From Nocardia inohanensis NBRC 100128 (lineage in GTDB: Bacteria; Actinomycetota; Actinomycetes; Mycobacteriales; Mycobacteriaceae): a stretch of DNA of 64,000 nt. Below, in pieces: positions 8,346 through 17,494 of the stretch. Both the position numbers and the translations under genes were made by a program. Numbering within the stretch: position 1 is the first letter of the stretch; each line of letters opens with the position of its first letter. The DNA is taken from positions 1 through 64,000 of the forward strand of contig NZ_BDBK01000014.1 in assembly GCF_001612945.1 (NCBI RefSeq). Direction: 5' to 3'. Below the pieces are notes generated by a model. The model was given only the letters and a program-made list of their open reading frames with translations, did no database searches and was not told where the DNA came from.

Positions 8346-11300
8346 TCATCCGATCACCCGCGTCGTACCCCAGAGCGGCTGGATCTCGTGCGGCACCGAA
8401 AGCCGTGTGGTCTCGAAGGATTCGGAGAGCTTGCGCAGCCGCAGGTGCACGCCGTCCAGCAGTTCGGCCAGCTCGGTGCGATGGCCGCCGGCGTCGGTGT
8501 TCTCCAGATCGGCCGGATCGATCCGGCGCAGCATGCGCTGAGCATCGGTCAACAGCCGTTGCGGGCGGGAGGCTCCGCTAGCGGCCGGGAGCGCCAGGAA
8601 ATCGGCTTCCAGACGCTCCAATTGATAGGCGAGCGAGCGTGGATTGCTCGCGTCGAACAGCAGCAGGCTCGCCAGCGCCGAGACGCGCATCGAATCCCGG
8701 TGCCGCCGCCGGTAACTCACCGAGGAGACGGTCGCCTGCAATACCGCGTCGATCACCACCCGGCTCACCGGGGCCGGATACGCCTCGGTCAGCGCCGAGG
8801 TCAGCAGCGAGGTGAGCGCCAGCGCCCGCTCCAGCCGCCGTCCGATATCCATGACGTACCAACCCGTATCGCGCACCATGGTCTCGGCATCGATCCCCTG
8901 GAGCGAGAGCAGCGCCGACAACACCCGCGAATGCACCGCGGCCAGCGCCGCACCGCGATCCCCCAGCGCCGCCCGGTACTCGGCCAGCGCCCGATCGACC
9001 GCGCCGAGGATCACCCAGGTATCCGGAGACAGCTGATCCCGCACGGCCCGAGCCGATTTCGCATACCGCTCCACCGCGAAGGCCAGCGACCCGGGCAGTT
9101 CCCGATCCACCGACAACGCCACCAGGAAATCGTGCTCCCGCCGCGAGGCCCCCGGCAAGGCGATCGGTACGGTCGGCTCGTCCGAATATTCGCGCCGCCG
9201 ACCCGGTTTCCGCGCCGCGCGCTCGAACCGGTCGGCCCCGCCCGCACCCTCCGGGCCCACCGGATCCGCGCCGGAACCGCCGGAACCCTGCCATTGCAGC
9301 TGACCGAACCCGGATTGTGACTGTCCCACAACGGTATTCGACGACTCGCCCGCCTCCGAGCGACCAATGGTCGCCGGATCGTCCGCCGACCACGCCGCGC
9401 CCGGCGGAGTGCGGGCCGGGCCCGGTGGGGTGGCGGCGGCCCGGGACGATGATGCTGGATCGTGCCGGGCCGAGCTCTCCGTATCTGATGGGATTCGCTC
9501 GGCGGCAAGCCGTTTCGGGGCGGGCGGGGTGGTGCCGGTGGCTCGGGCGAGGGCCGCGATCAGGATGGGCATCGCTTCCGCGCCCTCCATCCACGGGCGG
9601 TAGCGGTAGTCCTGGTAGCGGTCGTGGGTGGCGGTGAGCAGGCGGACGGTGGCCTCGGCGCGTTCGCAATAGCGGCCCAGCCAGAACAGGTCGTTGAGCA
9701 CGCGGGGGGAGCTGACGACCTCCAGCGCGGGGACGCGGGCGGGGCGGAGGCGTTCCTCCGGGACCTCGACGGCCGGGACGGGCGTGGGGGTGGCGCTGAC
9801 CCAGATGTCCTTGGCGGCGGCTTCGCCGATCATGCCGTCCGGGCCGACGCGCTGGTGGAGCTGACCGAGTCCGCCCGCCATGACGCGGTATCCGATGCGT
9901 CCGGCGAGGGAGAACAGGCGGGTCGCGACCGGGGCCGCGGCGAGTTCGCCGGTGGCGGTGACGGCGGGGGCGACGGAGAAGCGGGCGGGCTCCTGGCCCA
10001 CCCATTTCCAGCCTTCGGCGGTGATGCGGGACCGCCATTCGGCGCGTTGGGTTTCGGTGAGGAGGGGACCGAAAACGGTGGTGTCGTCGATGGCCGAGCG
10101 CAGGATCAGGCGGTGCAGGTTGGCGGCGAGGTGGGCGCGTTCGACATCGTCGCCGCCCCAATAGGTTTGCACGCCCGGGAGTTTCAGTTCTTCGTCGAGC
10201 AAAGCGCGGGACAGCCGGGGCAGGAACGCGGCCAGGGCGGGGCTCTCCAGCAGTCCGCTGCCGAGGGTATTGACCACGGTGACCGCGCCGCGGCGCAGCA
10301 CCTCGACCAGTCCGACCACGCCCAAACGGGAATCCGGGCGCAGGTCCAGGGGATCGGAGAATTCGGCGTCGACGCGGCGCAGCACCACGTCGACCTGTTT
10401 CAGGGTGCCGAGCGAACGCATCCACAGGCGGCCGTCGCGAACCACCAGATCGGCGCTCTCCACCAGCGGGAATCCCAGCACCGAGGCCAAATACGCTTGG
10501 TCGAAAGCGGTTTCCGAGTGCACGCCGGGGCTCAGCACCACCACCACCGGTTCCTCGTCGGCGGCGCGCGGAGCGGCTTCGATCAGCATCAGCCGCATGG
10601 CGCGCACGAAGGGATTGAGCGGGCGCGGGCTGGCGAGTTCGAAGGCTTCGGGGATGGCGGCCGAGACCACGCGGCGGTCGGCGAGCGCGTAACCGATACC
10701 GGAGGGTGCTTGCGCCCAATCGGCGAGGACGCGGAAACCGCCGTCGCTCCAGCGGCTGATATCGCAGGCGTGCAGGAACAACTGCTGCCGTCCGGGCAGT
10801 GGAATCCCGTGTGCCGCACGCACATACCCGCTGTGCGCGAAGACGATCCGCGGCGGCAGCAGCCCGCGCGCCAGGGTGTGCCGGGGTCCGTACACATCGG
10901 CGAGGATGGCGTCGAGCAGCCGGGAGCGTTGCACCACACCGGCTTCCAGCCCGGTCCAGTCGGTATCGGAGACCAGCAGCGGAATCGGGTCGAGCCGCCA
11001 CGGCGCCGGGGGCGCGGTCTCCTCGGTCTCCTTGAGCTCGGTGTAGGTGATGCCGTCGTCCTCGATGAGCCGCCGCACCCGCCCGTCTATCCGATGCAGG
11101 CCCGCACGCCCCTGATCGAGGAAGTCGGCGGAGAGATCGGCCCACAGTGGACGCAGCCGCCCGTTCCCGTCCGCGAGTTCGTCCCAGTAGCCGCCGGTGG
11201 GTAGTCCACAGGCATCCAGACCGCCGGTATCGGCCGCTGCCGCACGGTATTTCGCGAGCGCCTCGCGGACTTCGCGCCGCTGCGTCAGGTCACTCCAGCG

Positions 11301-11354
11301 GTCCGGTCCGTCGGCCGTGGCGTCACCCGGTGGCGTCGTGTCGAGCACTGTCAC
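8346..11354 (-). CDS. Circularly permuted ATP-grasp / alpha-E fusion protein (Rv2567-like)
   Basis: The 1002-residue protein fuses a circularly permuted ATP-grasp ligase (about residues 30-520; typical segments include DFLDQGRAGLHRIDGRVRRLI and VLSPGVHSETAFDQAYLAS) to an alpha-helical alpha-E domain (about 555-1000; LNDLFWLGRYCERAEATVR at its start). ATP-grasp enzymes of this type are predicted to form amide bonds using ATP; alpha-E is its near-constant partner of unknown function. About 110 residues of Ser/Ala/Pro/Gly-rich sequence interrupt the alpha-E domain (roughly residues 610-725). The gene follows the transglutaminase/DUF2126 gene by 21 bp. Rv2567 of M. tuberculosis has the same fusion but is shorter (about 880 residues). 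Confidence 0.88.
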   Translation of the reverse strand: MTVLDTTPPGDATADGPDRWSDLTQRREVREALAKYRAAAADTGGLDACGLPTGGYWDELADGNGRLRPLWADLSADFLDQGRAGLHRIDGRVRRLIEDDGITYTELKETEETAPPAPWRLDPIPLLVSDTDWTGLEAGVVQRSRLLDAILADVYGPRHTLARGLLPPRIVFAHSGYVRAAHGIPLPGRQQLFLHACDISRWSDGGFRVLADWAQAPSGIGYALADRRVVSAAIPEAFELASPRPLNPFVRAMRLMLIEAAPRAADEEPVVVVLSPGVHSETAFDQAYLASVLGFPLVESADLVVRDGRLWMRSLGTLKQVDVVLRRVDAEFSDPLDLRPDSRLGVVGLVEVLRRGAVTVVNTLGSGLLESPALAAFLPRLSRALLDEELKLPGVQTYWGGDDVERAHLAANLHRLILRSAIDDTTVFGPLLTETQRAEWRSRITAEGWKWVGQEPARFSVAPAVTATGELAAAPVATRLFSLAGRIGYRVMAGGLGQLHQRVGPDGMIGEAAAKDIWVSATPTPVPAVEVPEERLRPARVPALEVVSSPRVLNDLFWLGRYCERAEATVRLLTATHDRYQDYRYRPWMEGAEAMPILIAALARATGTTPPAPKRLAAERIPSDTESSARHDPASSSRAAATPPGPARTPPGAAWSADDPATIGRSEAGESSNTVVGQSQSGFGQLQWQGSGGSGADPVGPEGAGGADRFERAARKPGRRREYSDEPTVPIALPGASRREHDFLVALSVDRELPGSLAFAVERYAKSARAVRDQLSPDTWVILGAVDRALAEYRAALGDRGAALAAVHSRVLSALLSLQGIDAETMVRDTGWYVMDIGRRLERALALTSLLTSALTEAYPAPVSRVVIDAVLQATVSSVSYRRRHRDSMRVSALASLLLFDASNPRSLAYQLERLEADFLALPAASGASRPQRLLTDAQRMLRRIDPADLENTDAGGHRTELAELLDGVHLRLRKLSESFETTRLSVPHEIQPLWGTTRVIG

Positions 11355-11375
11355 CGCCTACCACTTCCCGAATGC

Positions 11376-14300
11376 CTATCGGTCGCGGGCCGCGCTCCAC
11401 ACGGTGCGCGCCCGGCGGAGGTCGAGGATTCCGGGAGCGCCGATGTCGGTGGCCTGTATAGCCATTTTGGCACGCAGATCGGCGATATCGACGGGCCCCG
11501 GCGTATGCCCGAACGGTTCGAAGAGCCGGTTGCGCCGAGATTGCGCCTCGACCGAATTCACCGGCGGCCCCGCATAGAAGAGACCGCCCGGATGCGAGAC
11601 GTAGTACGTGCAGCCGCCGCGCGAGAGCCCGGATTCCAGATCCACCAGATCGAAGGTCAGCGGCGCGTCCACGGTGAGCGAGGGGTGCAGGGCGTTCGGC
11701 GGCTGCCAGGCCCGGTACCGGACCCCCGCGACCTGCACATCCGCCTTGTTGGTGGCCAGCAGCGGGACCGGGAAACCATTGCAGGTCACCGCGTACCGGC
11801 CGCGATCGGCGCCGACCACCCGCACTTGCAGGCGCTCCACCGACGAATCCACATAGCGGGCGGTACCGGTGGCGACGGTCTGCTCACCGAGGGTGTGCCA
11901 GGGTTCGATGGCCCCGCGCAGCTCCACTTCCATATCCCCGAGTACCACCGTGCCCAGGCGCGGAAAACGGAACTCGGCGAACGGCTCCAGCCAGCTGGTA
12001 TCGAATTCGATACCGTGCGAACGCAGATCGGCCGCGACGTCGGCGATATCGGCGAGCACGTAGTGCGGCAGCAGGTAGCGTCCGTGCAGGTTCGCCCCGT
12101 GCCGGATCAGCGGCGCGGTGTAGGGCTGCTCCCAGAAGCGCAGCACCAGCGCTCGCACCAGCAGCGACTGCACCATCGCCATCCGGAAATGCGGCGGCAT
12201 CTCGAACCCGCGCAGCTCCACCAGCCCGAGCCGCCCGCGCGCCGAATCCGGGCTGTACAGCTTGTCGATACAGAACTCGGCGCGATGGGTATTGCCGGTG
12301 ATGTCGGTCAGCAGATGCCGCAGGGCGCGATCCACAGCCCACGGCGCGGAGGTGCGCTCCCCCGGACCCGATAGTCGCGCGATCTCCGCGAACGCGATCT
12401 CCAACTCGTACAGGGTTTCCGGCCGTCCCTCGTCGACGCGCGGCGCCTGCGAAGTCGGGCCGATGAACCGCCCGGAGAACAGATAGGACAGCGATGGATG
12501 CCGCTGCCAATAGGTCAGCATGGAGACCAGCAGGTCCGGCCGGCGCAGCAGGGGCGACCGCGCGGGTGTGGCCCCGCCCAGCGTGATGTGATTGCCACCG
12601 CCGGTCCCGCTGTTGCTCCCGTCCACGTCGAAGGATTCGGTCCCCAGCCGCGCCTCGCGCGCCTGCTCGTACAGCGTCTCCAGCAATCGCGCCTGCTCCG
12701 CGAAACTGGTTGTGGGCTGCACATTCACCTCGATCACCCCCGGGTCCGGCGTGATCGACAGCGACTGCAATCGCGCGTCCACCGGCGGCGCGTACCCCTC
12801 CAGCACCACCGGCTGCCCGACCGCCGCGGCGGCCTCCTCCACTCGCCGCACCAAATCGCAGAAGGCCCCGAATTCCTCGACCGGCGGCAGGAATACGAAC
12901 AGCCGCCCGTCCCGAATCTCGGCCACCAGCGCGCTGATCGGCGCGCGATCCGCCGACTCCACCACCGCCGGCGGTTCCGCTTCGGCCAACGGAACCCGCG
13001 CCGCGAACGGATCCGCCTCCGGTCGCGCCGGCGGCGACCGCCAGGTCACCGACCCCAGCGGCAAGCGCAGTCCGGCCGGAGAATCCCCTTCGGTCAATAC
13101 GATTCGCCCACGCCGCAACTGCCAGTCCGCGCTGGCCCACCCCGCCTCGTCCGCGCGCCGATACAGCGACAACACATACGCCGCCGGCTCGGCCACCGCG
13201 GTATCCAGCTCGTCCAGCAGAGCCTGCCGCGCCTCCCGCGAATCCTGCTCCGGCGTCAGATCATCGGTCCTGGCTACCGGTTCTCCTTCCGGCGCCCGCG
13301 ACTTCGCGGCCAACCGCAGCAGCGCATCCTCGTATGCCGGGCGCACCTGACCGCGGGGCAGCCCGAGACCGGCGGCGATGTGCTCGACCAGGCGCAGCGC
13401 CGGAATCGACTGCGCACCAGTGTTTTCCTCGCGCGCCGCGACGGCGACGGGGCGGCTCGGCAGCACACCGGCCGGAGGGTGCGGGCAGACCTGGCCGTCG
13501 ACGCCGTCCATGGACTGCGCCGGTTGCCGCACCGGACCGGCCACGGGCGCCGGCGTACTCGGCTTCTCGACCTCGGTTCGGGGCAGCCACGCGTCGGCGA
13601 GCAGGGCCGGATCGGTCCACAGGGGTTGGTTGTCGGTGCGCCAGAGCACGGCGACATCCCAGCGCGGGAGGGGTTCGCCGGGGTACCACTTGCCTTGGCG
13701 GTATTGGACTATGCCGGTGGGTGCGTAGATGGCACGCAGGCGGGCGGCCAGGTCGGCGGCGCGTTCGCGCTTGTGCGGGCCGTCGGCGGCGGTGGTCCAT
13801 TCGGGGCTGGTCTGGTCGTCGACGGAGACGAAGGTGGGTTCGCCGCCGAGGGTGAGGCCGATATCGGCCGCGGCGGTGCGCGCGTCCACGGCGGCGCCGG
13901 TGGCGGTGATGCGCTGCCATTGGATCTCGCGGTAGGGCAGGGTGATTCGCGGATCCTCGTGGATGCGGCGGACGGAGTTGGAGAAGTCGAGGGTGGCTTT
14001 CACCGGGTCGGTGGCGCCGGTGATGGGGGCCGAGGAGGTCGGGTGCGGGGTGGCGGCGAGCGGAATGTGCCCTTCGCCGGCGAAGAGACCGGAGGTGGGG
14101 TCCAGACCGACCCAGCCCGCGCCGGGCAGATAGACCTCGGTCCAGGCGTGCAGATCGGTGAAGTCGGCGGGCGGACCGGAGGGACCGTCGAGCGAGGGGA
14201 CGTCCTGGGCCAATTGGATGAGGTAACCGGAGACGAACCTGGCGGCCAAACCGAATTCGCGCAGAATCGACACCAGCAGCCAGGCGGAATCGCGGCACGA

Positions 14301-14858
14301 TCCGAGCGCGGTGCGCAGAGTGTGGTCGGGAGTCTGCACCCCGGGTTCCATGCGAATGGTGTAGCCGACCTCGTGGCGCAAAGCCTGATTGACCGCGACC
14401 AGGAATTCGATACTGCGCGGATAGTCGTGCGGGGAGTGTGCGCGCACGAATTCGAGCACGGATTCACCGGGGCCGGAACCGGATTCGTATTCGTCCACGG
14501 GCCGCAGATAGACCTCCAGATCGGCGGCCAATTGCGCGCTGTAGGCGAACGGGAAATGCTCGGCGTAATCCTCGACGAAGAAGTCGAACGGGTTGATCAC
14601 CTCCAGGTCCGCGATCAGCCCGACGTCCACCGAGAGTTCGCTCGCGGGCTCCTGGAACACCAGGCGCGCAAGGAAATTGCCGAACGCGTCCTGCTGCCAG
14701 TTCACGAAGTGGTCCGCGGGCGTCACCCGCATGGAATACGCCTCGATGGCGGTCCGGGTGTGCGGGGCCGGACGCAACCGCACCACGTGCGGATGGATGC
14801 GCACGGGGCGGTCGAAGGTATAGGTGGTGCGATGTTGCAGGGACACTTTGATGCCCAT
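11376..14858 (-). CDS. Transglutaminase-DUF2126 (predicted amidoligase) fusion (Rv2566-like)
   Basis: The 1160-residue protein begins with a transglutaminase-like region (beta domain from MGIKVSLQHRTTYTFDRPV, catalytic Cys near residue 188 in ALGSCRDSAW, His in LHAWTEVYL, Asp in VGLDPTSG) and continues into the long DUF2126 domain, annotated in Pfam as a putative amidoligase (HITLGGATPARSPLLRRPD and related segments). It is the first gene of an operon with ATP-grasp/alpha-E, transglutaminase and zinc-peptidase genes. The ATG at 14858 is preferred over one 15 bases upstream because it matches the family start and has GGTGAA seven bases before it. The physiological product is unknown. Confidence 0.88.
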   Translation of the reverse strand: MGIKVSLQHRTTYTFDRPVRIHPHVVRLRPAPHTRTAIEAYSMRVTPADHFVNWQQDAFGNFLARLVFQEPASELSVDVGLIADLEVINPFDFFVEDYAEHFPFAYSAQLAADLEVYLRPVDEYESGSGPGESVLEFVRAHSPHDYPRSIEFLVAVNQALRHEVGYTIRMEPGVQTPDHTLRTALGSCRDSAWLLVSILREFGLAARFVSGYLIQLAQDVPSLDGPSGPPADFTDLHAWTEVYLPGAGWVGLDPTSGLFAGEGHIPLAATPHPTSSAPITGATDPVKATLDFSNSVRRIHEDPRITLPYREIQWQRITATGAAVDARTAAADIGLTLGGEPTFVSVDDQTSPEWTTAADGPHKRERAADLAARLRAIYAPTGIVQYRQGKWYPGEPLPRWDVAVLWRTDNQPLWTDPALLADAWLPRTEVEKPSTPAPVAGPVRQPAQSMDGVDGQVCPHPPAGVLPSRPVAVAAREENTGAQSIPALRLVEHIAAGLGLPRGQVRPAYEDALLRLAAKSRAPEGEPVARTDDLTPEQDSREARQALLDELDTAVAEPAAYVLSLYRRADEAGWASADWQLRRGRIVLTEGDSPAGLRLPLGSVTWRSPPARPEADPFAARVPLAEAEPPAVVESADRAPISALVAEIRDGRLFVFLPPVEEFGAFCDLVRRVEEAAAAVGQPVVLEGYAPPVDARLQSLSITPDPGVIEVNVQPTTSFAEQARLLETLYEQAREARLGTESFDVDGSNSGTGGGNHITLGGATPARSPLLRRPDLLVSMLTYWQRHPSLSYLFSGRFIGPTSQAPRVDEGRPETLYELEIAFAEIARLSGPGERTSAPWAVDRALRHLLTDITGNTHRAEFCIDKLYSPDSARGRLGLVELRGFEMPPHFRMAMVQSLLVRALVLRFWEQPYTAPLIRHGANLHGRYLLPHYVLADIADVAADLRSHGIEFDTSWLEPFAEFRFPRLGTVVLGDMEVELRGAIEPWHTLGEQTVATGTARYVDSSVERLQVRVVGADRGRYAVTCNGFPVPLLATNKADVQVAGVRYRAWQPPNALHPSLTVDAPLTFDLVDLESGLSRGGCTYYVSHPGGLFYAGPPVNSVEAQSRRNRLFEPFGHTPGPVDIADLRAKMAIQATDIGAPGILDLRRARTVWSAARDR

Positions 14859-15026
14859 GAACAAGTTCACCATGTCGGCGGTGCCGCGGGCGCCCGATTC
14901 CGGTTAAGCGACCGGGAACCCGGACGCGCGACACGCGGGCGAGTTCCGGACAGTTCGGACGACACGCGGCGACCTCCCACAGTTGTCGGACCCGAGTGAT
15001 TGACTCGTGGGGACAAGGAGGTTGGA

Positions 15027-15251
15027 ATGAGCGTCCCCGAATGCTCGCTCTGCGCAGCGGACCTCGATCACTGTCACGGGACTCTGCTCGCGCACACCGA
15101 CGGCGCACTGGAGTGCACCGAACCGGACTGCACCGACGGCGACCGGATCCGGCACCTGTTCATTACCGACTGTTCGGATATCGCCGGTGGCTGCCACTGC
15201 CTGGTCGTCGAGGAGTACATCCGGACCGGCCCGCAGACCCTCGCGGGCTGA
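15027..15251 (+). CDS. Small Cys-rich protein of unknown function
   Basis: This 74-residue acidic protein has nine Cys and several His residues (CSLC, HCHG, ECTEPDC, then DCSDIAGGCHC), suggesting metal binding or redox activity. An excellent AAGGAGG ribosome-binding site lies at 15016-15022 before the ATG, strong evidence that it is real. It is divergent from the transglutaminase/DUF2126 operon and 16 bp upstream of another unknown gene, although that gene seems to have its own leaderless promoter. I do not recognise the family. Confidence 0.75.
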   Translation: MSVPECSLCAADLDHCHGTLLAHTDGALECTEPDCTDGDRIRHLFITDCSDIAGGCHCLVVEEYIRTGPQTLAG

Positions 15252-15255
15252 CAAC

Positions 15256-15261
15256 TAGCCT
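15256..15261 (+). promoter_or_regulatory. -10 element for leaderless GTG at 15268
   Basis: TAGCCT fits TAnnnT and ends six bases before the GTG start, the same spacing seen at several genes here. No convincing -35 is visible. It overlaps the end of the preceding gene's intergenic gap. Confidence 0.45.
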
Positions 15262-15267
15262 GGCCGG

Positions 15268-15909
15268 GTGAGCTACGACCACGTACTGCTGCCCTCCGGC
15301 GCCGCCGTGACACCCGCCGAGGTGGACGAGTACCTGACCGCGCAGGACGGGAAACCCGCGGCCGCGGCGATCGCCGAGATCGCGGCCGAGTTGGACCAGC
15401 GCAATGGCGAACTGCCCGAAGTGGACGCGTTCCTGGGCGCGCCCGCGGTCGACGGGGCCATGGGCGAGGCGTTGTTCGTGTCGAGTCCGTACGACGCCAT
15501 CGGGCATCTGCGCGGTGCGCTGTTCGAGCTGGCGACGCCGCGCGGGTACGCGGTCTACGATCCGCAGCTGGCCTGGTTGCTCGATCCGGCGGGGTCGGTG
15601 CCGCTCACCGTGAATCACGGTGGGGCCGGGGAGTTTCCCTATCTGACAAAGGAACTCGTCGAATTGTGGATTCCGGCGCTGGGTGCGCCCGGGCCGTATT
15701 TGATCGCCGAGCGGGCGGATCAGGATTACATCCAAACCTATCGGCACGAGGACGGCCGGTACGACCTGGAGTATCGGGCCGGGTCGGCGGAGCGGCATTT
15801 CGCGATCTCGCTGGGGGACGAGCGGCTGGTGTCGGAGCTCATCTGGGAATGGGCGACGGGTGCGCGGGAGCGGTTCGATTCGCTCGATTGGCAGCGCCTG
15901 ACCTTCTGA
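15268..15909 (+). CDS. Conserved hypothetical protein
   Basis: The 213-residue soluble protein has an Ala/Glu-rich N-terminus and a C-terminal half with aromatic/acidic segments (DYIQTYRHEDGRYDLEYRAG, then ISLGDERLVSELIWEWATG). That half superficially recalls small alpha/beta immunity-type or cytosolic actinobacterial proteins, but I cannot assign a family. No signal peptide or membrane segment is seen. It starts with GTG, 16 bp after the Cys-rich gene; the likely leaderless promoter suggests separate transcription as well as possible read-through. Confidence 0.7.
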   Translation: MSYDHVLLPSGAAVTPAEVDEYLTAQDGKPAAAAIAEIAAELDQRNGELPEVDAFLGAPAVDGAMGEALFVSSPYDAIGHLRGALFELATPRGYAVYDPQLAWLLDPAGSVPLTVNHGGAGEFPYLTKELVELWIPALGAPGPYLIAERADQDYIQTYRHEDGRYDLEYRAGSAERHFAISLGDERLVSELIWEWATGARERFDSLDWQRLTF

Positions 15910-16062
15910 CGAATTTCCGGTCTCGGGCATAACGGACATATTTCTTTTCGAATCGATGGTGTCCGCTTGCAAGATTCGTGGGCGCAGGAACGCTAGCATT
16001 TCGCTTCGTTGTGCTGTGTGTTCCGGCTAGTTCTCGTAATCACTTCCGGCGAGGAGAGAACC

Positions 16063-16254
16063 ATGAAGCTAGTCCCGAAGCTGAGCGGCCCGAGGCTACG
16101 TAAGAGCCTGGCCGTAGTAGCCGGCGTGGCAGCCACATTCGCCGTGGCCGTGGCGCTGCACGCCACCGGCGCGGGCGCCGACATCCCCCGCAACATGCAG
16201 CACATCCCGTGCCCGCAGCCGGCGGCGCTGCCCGCACCGCCGACCTGGACATAG
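16063..16254 (+). CDS. Small secreted or membrane-anchored protein
   Basis: This 63-residue protein has a basic N-terminus followed by a hydrophobic stretch (LAVVAGVAATFAVAVALHAT, residues about 15-34) and a short Pro-rich tail. It looks like a signal peptide with a cleavage site near AGA-DIP, leaving a mature peptide of only about 25 residues, or a single-pass anchor. GAGGAGAG at 16050-16057 supports the ATG at 16063. No family is recognised. Confidence 0.6.
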   Translation: MKLVPKLSGPRLRKSLAVVAGVAATFAVAVALHATGAGADIPRNMQHIPCPQPAALPAPPTWT

Positions 16255-16271
16255 CCGACTCTCGCAGGCTC

Positions 16272-16290
16272 TCAGGGGCTTCGCCCCTGA
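16272..16290. terminator. Stem-loop after the small secreted protein gene
   Basis: TCAGGGGC pairs with GCCCCTGA around a TTC loop. It lies 17 bases after the stop at 16254 and before the convergent recR gene, so it probably ends transcription from one or both sides. There is no T tract. Two direct copies of GGAGGTGACCTC follow at 16306 and 16343. Confidence 0.5.
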
Positions 16291-16376
16291 AACCCCGGCA
16301 CTCCTGGAGGTGACCTCGGGGCTCGGGACCCAGCCCGCAGCCGGAGGTGACCTCAGCGGCTTTGTTTCGTCCGCGG

Positions 16377-16985
16377 CTAGAGGGTGCGGCGGCCGGACAA
16401 GGCGCGACCGAGGGTGAGTTCGTCCGCGAATTCCAGGTCGCCGCCCATCGGGAGACCCGAAGCCAGGCGAGTGACGCTCAAACCCGGGAAGTCGCGCAGC
16501 ATACGGACCAGGTAGGTGGCGGTGGCCTCGCCCTCGGTATTGGGGTCGGTGGCGATGATGACCTCGGTGACGTCCACGCCGTCGTCCTGATTGCCGATGC
16601 GGGTGAGCAGCTCCCGGATGCGGAGCTGATCCGGGCCGATGCCGGACAACGGGTCCAAGGCGCCGCCGAGCACGTGGTACCGGCCGCGGAATTCGCGGGT
16701 GCGCTCGATGGCCTGCACGTCCTTGGGCTCCTCGACCACGCAGATCATGGTGCGGTCGCGGCGCGGGTCGGCGCAGATGCGGCAGAGTTCACCGTCGGAG
16801 ACGGTGCCGCAGACCGAGCAGAAGCGCACGCCGTCGCGGACCTTCTGGAGCGCCGACTGGAGCCGGTCGATCTCCGGCGGTTCCACCGAGAGGAAGTGAA
16901 AAGCGATGCGCTGCGCGCTCTTCGGACCGATGCCGGGCAGCTTGCCGAGCTCGTCGATCAGATCCTGAACTGGCCCTTCGTACAC
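16377..16985 (-). CDS. recR: Recombination mediator protein RecR
   Basis: RecR works with RecF/RecO in loading RecA at gaps. The 202-residue protein has the helix-hairpin-helix LGKLPGIGPKSAQRIAFHF, a Cys4 zinc finger (CSVCGTVSDGELCRIC, residues about 56-71) and a Toprim domain (CVVEEPKDVQAIERT, later ATDPNTEGEATATYL). The length is typical. It starts with GTG, 15 bp after ybaB with GGAAGG before it, so the two form an operon as in most bacteria. Confidence 0.97.
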   Translation of the reverse strand: MYEGPVQDLIDELGKLPGIGPKSAQRIAFHFLSVEPPEIDRLQSALQKVRDGVRFCSVCGTVSDGELCRICADPRRDRTMICVVEEPKDVQAIERTREFRGRYHVLGGALDPLSGIGPDQLRIRELLTRIGNQDDGVDVTEVIIATDPNTEGEATATYLVRMLRDFPGLSVTRLASGLPMGGDLEFADELTLGRALSGRRTL

Positions 16986-17000
16986 CTGCGCCTTCCCTGT

Positions 17001-17333
17001 CTAGAAGCCGGGGAGAGCGCCGCCGCCGAGGCCGCCCGCGAGCGGGCCCAGGCGATCGGCCGCCACCTGCTGGGCGGTCTCCATGGCGTTGTTGATCGCG
17101 CCGATGATCAGGTCCTGGAGGGTGTCGACATCCTCGGGGTCCACGATCTTGGGGTCGATGGTCAGCGCCAGCACCTCGCCGGTGGCCTTGATCCGGGCCT
17201 TGACCAGGCCGCCGCCCGCTTCGCCCTCGACCTCGGCCTCGGCGATCTCCTGCTGCGCGGCCATGACGGCCTGCTGCATCTGAGCGGCCTGGGCCATCAA
17301 CTGCTGGATATCGAACTCTCCACCGGGCTGCAC
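17001..17333 (-). CDS. ybaB: YbaB/EbfC-family nucleoid-associated protein
   Basis: The 110-residue protein matches the YbaB/EbfC DNA-binding family: an N-terminal Gln/Met/Ala-rich helix (LMAQAAQMQQAVMAAQQEIA) and the conserved core VKARIKATGEVLALTIDPKIVDPEDVDTLQDLI. It probably binds DNA as a dimer. It starts with GTG after AGAGGAA and precedes recR, matching Rv3716c-Rv3715c. The usual upstream dnaX is not adjacent but lies 23 kb away on the same strand. Confidence 0.93.
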   Translation of the reverse strand: MQPGGEFDIQQLMAQAAQMQQAVMAAQQEIAEAEVEGEAGGGLVKARIKATGEVLALTIDPKIVDPEDVDTLQDLIIGAINNAMETAQQVAADRLGPLAGGLGGGALPGF

Positions 17334-17457
17334 GGCGATTCCTCTCTACGGGGGAAGTGATTGCCGCCCAGCCTAGTCGCGGAACGGAGCGACAGGTCCC
17401 GGCCCCCGCGGCGCAGGATCGGCGGTTTGGGCGTGGAAACCCCGAATCCCCGCTTTC

Positions 17458-17488
17458 TTGACTCTCCCCCGGTGGGAGGGTGTTCGCT
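17458..17488 (+). promoter_or_regulatory. MerR-type autoregulatory promoter
   Basis: TTGACT (17458-17463) and a weak -10 TTCGCT (17483-17488) are 19 bp apart. The spacer holds the inverted repeat CTCCC/GGGAG (17464-17478), extending with one mismatch to AC/GT at 17461/17481. The merR ATG at 17495 follows six bases after the -10, so the mRNA is likely leaderless. The distance from -35 to ATG (37 bases) equals that at 1063-1100. Confidence 0.65.
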
Positions 17489-17494
17489 GAAGGC

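Noticed and set aside
12498..14999. Long open frame on the + strand opposite the DUF2126 gene
   Set aside because: It is a GC-rich shadow of the real minus-strand gene and has no recognisable domain.
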